Shown here: in pieces, positions 63,261 through 64,000 of the stretch
How the letters are laid out: each line of letters opens with the position of its first letter
Position numbering within the stretch: the stretch's first letter is position 1
Source: Demequina rhizosphaerae
GTDB taxonomy: Bacteria > Actinomycetota > Actinomycetes > Actinomycetales > Demequinaceae
Length of the DNA stretch: 64,000 nucleotides
Direction: 5' to 3'
NCBI RefSeq assembly: GCF_000971255.1
Contig: NZ_BBMC01000002.1
Coordinates: 186,001-250,000, forward strand
Notes under the pieces: generated by a model
What the model was told of the DNA's origin: nothing
Database searches by the model: none
What the model saw: only the letters and a program-made list of their open reading frames with translations
Position numbers and translations under genes: made by a program

Positions 63261-64000
63261 GAGGCCGCTCCTACGGTGGGAAGGGGTTCGACCTGCGTCA
63301 CAACGGGGCCGAGGAAGCGCTGCGCGAGGGCCTCGAAGCGGTCGCGCGGGCCGGTGGCGTAGAACCGGTGGGTGGGCGGCGCGGACGCCGAGGTCTCGAG
63401 CCCGTTGGCGGCGAGCACGCGGTACACGTCGAGCGCGGTCTCGGACGCCGAGTCCACGAGGGTGACGTCGGGGCCCATGACGTAGCCGATCGCGCCTGCG
63501 AGCAGCGGGTAGTGCGTGCAGCCGAGGATGAGCGTGTCGACGCCGGCCTCCTGGAGGGGCTCGAGGTACTCGTGGGCGACGCGCAGGACCTCGGGGCCGG
63601 AGGTCTCCCCCGCCTCGACGAGCTCGACGAAGCGCGGGCACGCCTGGCTGGTCACCTGGATGTCCGGCGCGGCGGCAAGGGCGTCCTCGTACGCGCCGGA
63701 CGTCACGGTCGCGCGCGTGCCGATGACGCCCACGTGGCGCGTGCGCGACAGCGAGGCGGCGCGGCGGGCGGCCGGGATGATGACCTCGACGACCGGGACG
63801 CCGCGCTCCTTGGAGAAGCGCTCGCGCGCGTCGCGCAGGACCGCGGCGGAGGCGGTGTTGCACGCGATGACCAGGGTCTTGACCCCGTCCGCGACGAGCG
63901 CGTCCATGATGTCGAGCGCGTGGCGCCGGACGTCCGCGATGGGCAGCGGCCCGTAGGGGCCGTGGGCGGTGTCGCCCACGTAGTGCACGGACTCGTGCGG
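63257..64000 (-). CDS. murI: glutamate racemase, 5' part cut by window edge
   Basis: Makes D-glutamate for peptidoglycan. 247 codons are visible; the N-terminus with the D-S-G-x-G motif lies beyond the window. Seen: [13 protein letters not shown], the first catalytic cysteine in [19 protein letters not shown] and the second in [11 protein letters not shown]. Coupled to the MBL hydrolase gene. Confidence 0.96.
   Translation of the reverse strand, partial: PHESVHYVGDTAHGPYGPLPIADVRRHALDIMDALVADGVKTLVIACNTASAAVLRDARERFSKERGVPVVEVIIPAARRAASLSRTRHVGVIGTRATVTSGAYEDALAAAPDIQVTSQACPRFVELVEAGETSGPEVLRVAHEYLEPLQEAGVDTLILGCTHYPLLAGAIGYVMGPDVTLVDSASETALDVYRVLAANGLETSASAPPTHRFYATGPRDRFEALAQRFLGPVVTQVEPLPTVGAAS

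Overview
The window is chromosomal DNA of very high G+C content (about 72% by eye), densely packed with genes whose codons almost always end in G or C. GTG starts, 4-base GTGA/ATGA overlaps and many apparently leaderless genes are common. The gene set points to an actinobacterium, most likely a Micrococcales member of the Cellulomonas/Demequina kind (genus not certain): group II truncated globin, EttA next to an SSB, a DUF3558-like lipoprotein, DUF4916, DUF6421, and a murI/MBL/rph/rdgB block. There is no insertion sequence, phage, plasmid or CRISPR signature.

Layout. 1-9.5 kb: an alpha-glucosidase (cut by the window edge), an ABC exporter, a secreted trypsin-like protease, TrmL, a MarR regulator divergent from a ClC channel, a lipoprotein, an MFS exporter and a GNAT enzyme. 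9.6-20 kb: two tandem aminopeptidase N genes, convergent MalQ, and an overlapping mscS / truncated globin / acyl-CoA thioesterase operon. 20-23.5 kb: a proVWX-type betaine uptake operon with structured leaders. 23.7-31 kb: small enzymes, ettA, an SSB, a translationally coupled pair of dynamin-like GTPases, and tRNA-Arg. 31-39.6 kb: an SRPBCC-type protein, pntAB transhydrogenase, two TetR regulators (one with twin operators shared with a DUF4386 gene), a YqjM-type oxidoreductase and a LacI regulator. 39.6-46 kb: a YtfQRT-YjfF-type sugar importer operon with two full-length ATPases. 46-49.8 kb: a GntR/ABC efflux operon, oligoribonuclease, tRNA-His, DUF4126. 49.8-53.2 kb: a second osmolyte importer whose binding protein appears circularly permuted. 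53.2-57.5 kb: an isolated CDP-glucose 4,6-dehydratase-like gene, then Lrp divergent from a DUF6421-SDR pair. 57.5-64 kb: tRNA-Lys, Bcp, tRNA-Leu, a LysE exporter, thioredoxin with a CsoR/CstR-like operator, DUF4916, and the run mug-like / rdgB / rph / MBL hydrolase / murI (cut by the window edge).

The genes mainly serve housekeeping (peptide and maltodextrin breakdown, nucleotide and RNA maintenance, tRNA) and osmotic or envelope stress (MscS, ClC, two betaine-type importers). The most unusual signals are: (1) a 9-mer, GCATCGTCC, found about 31 times on either strand, half of the copies in the small intergenic fraction and several paired as terminator-like hairpins, so it behaves like an uptake, Chi-like or architectural sequence; (2) the permuted binding protein at 52.2 kb; (3) structured leaders in the proVWX operon; and (4) the little-known Lrp/DUF6421/SDR module.
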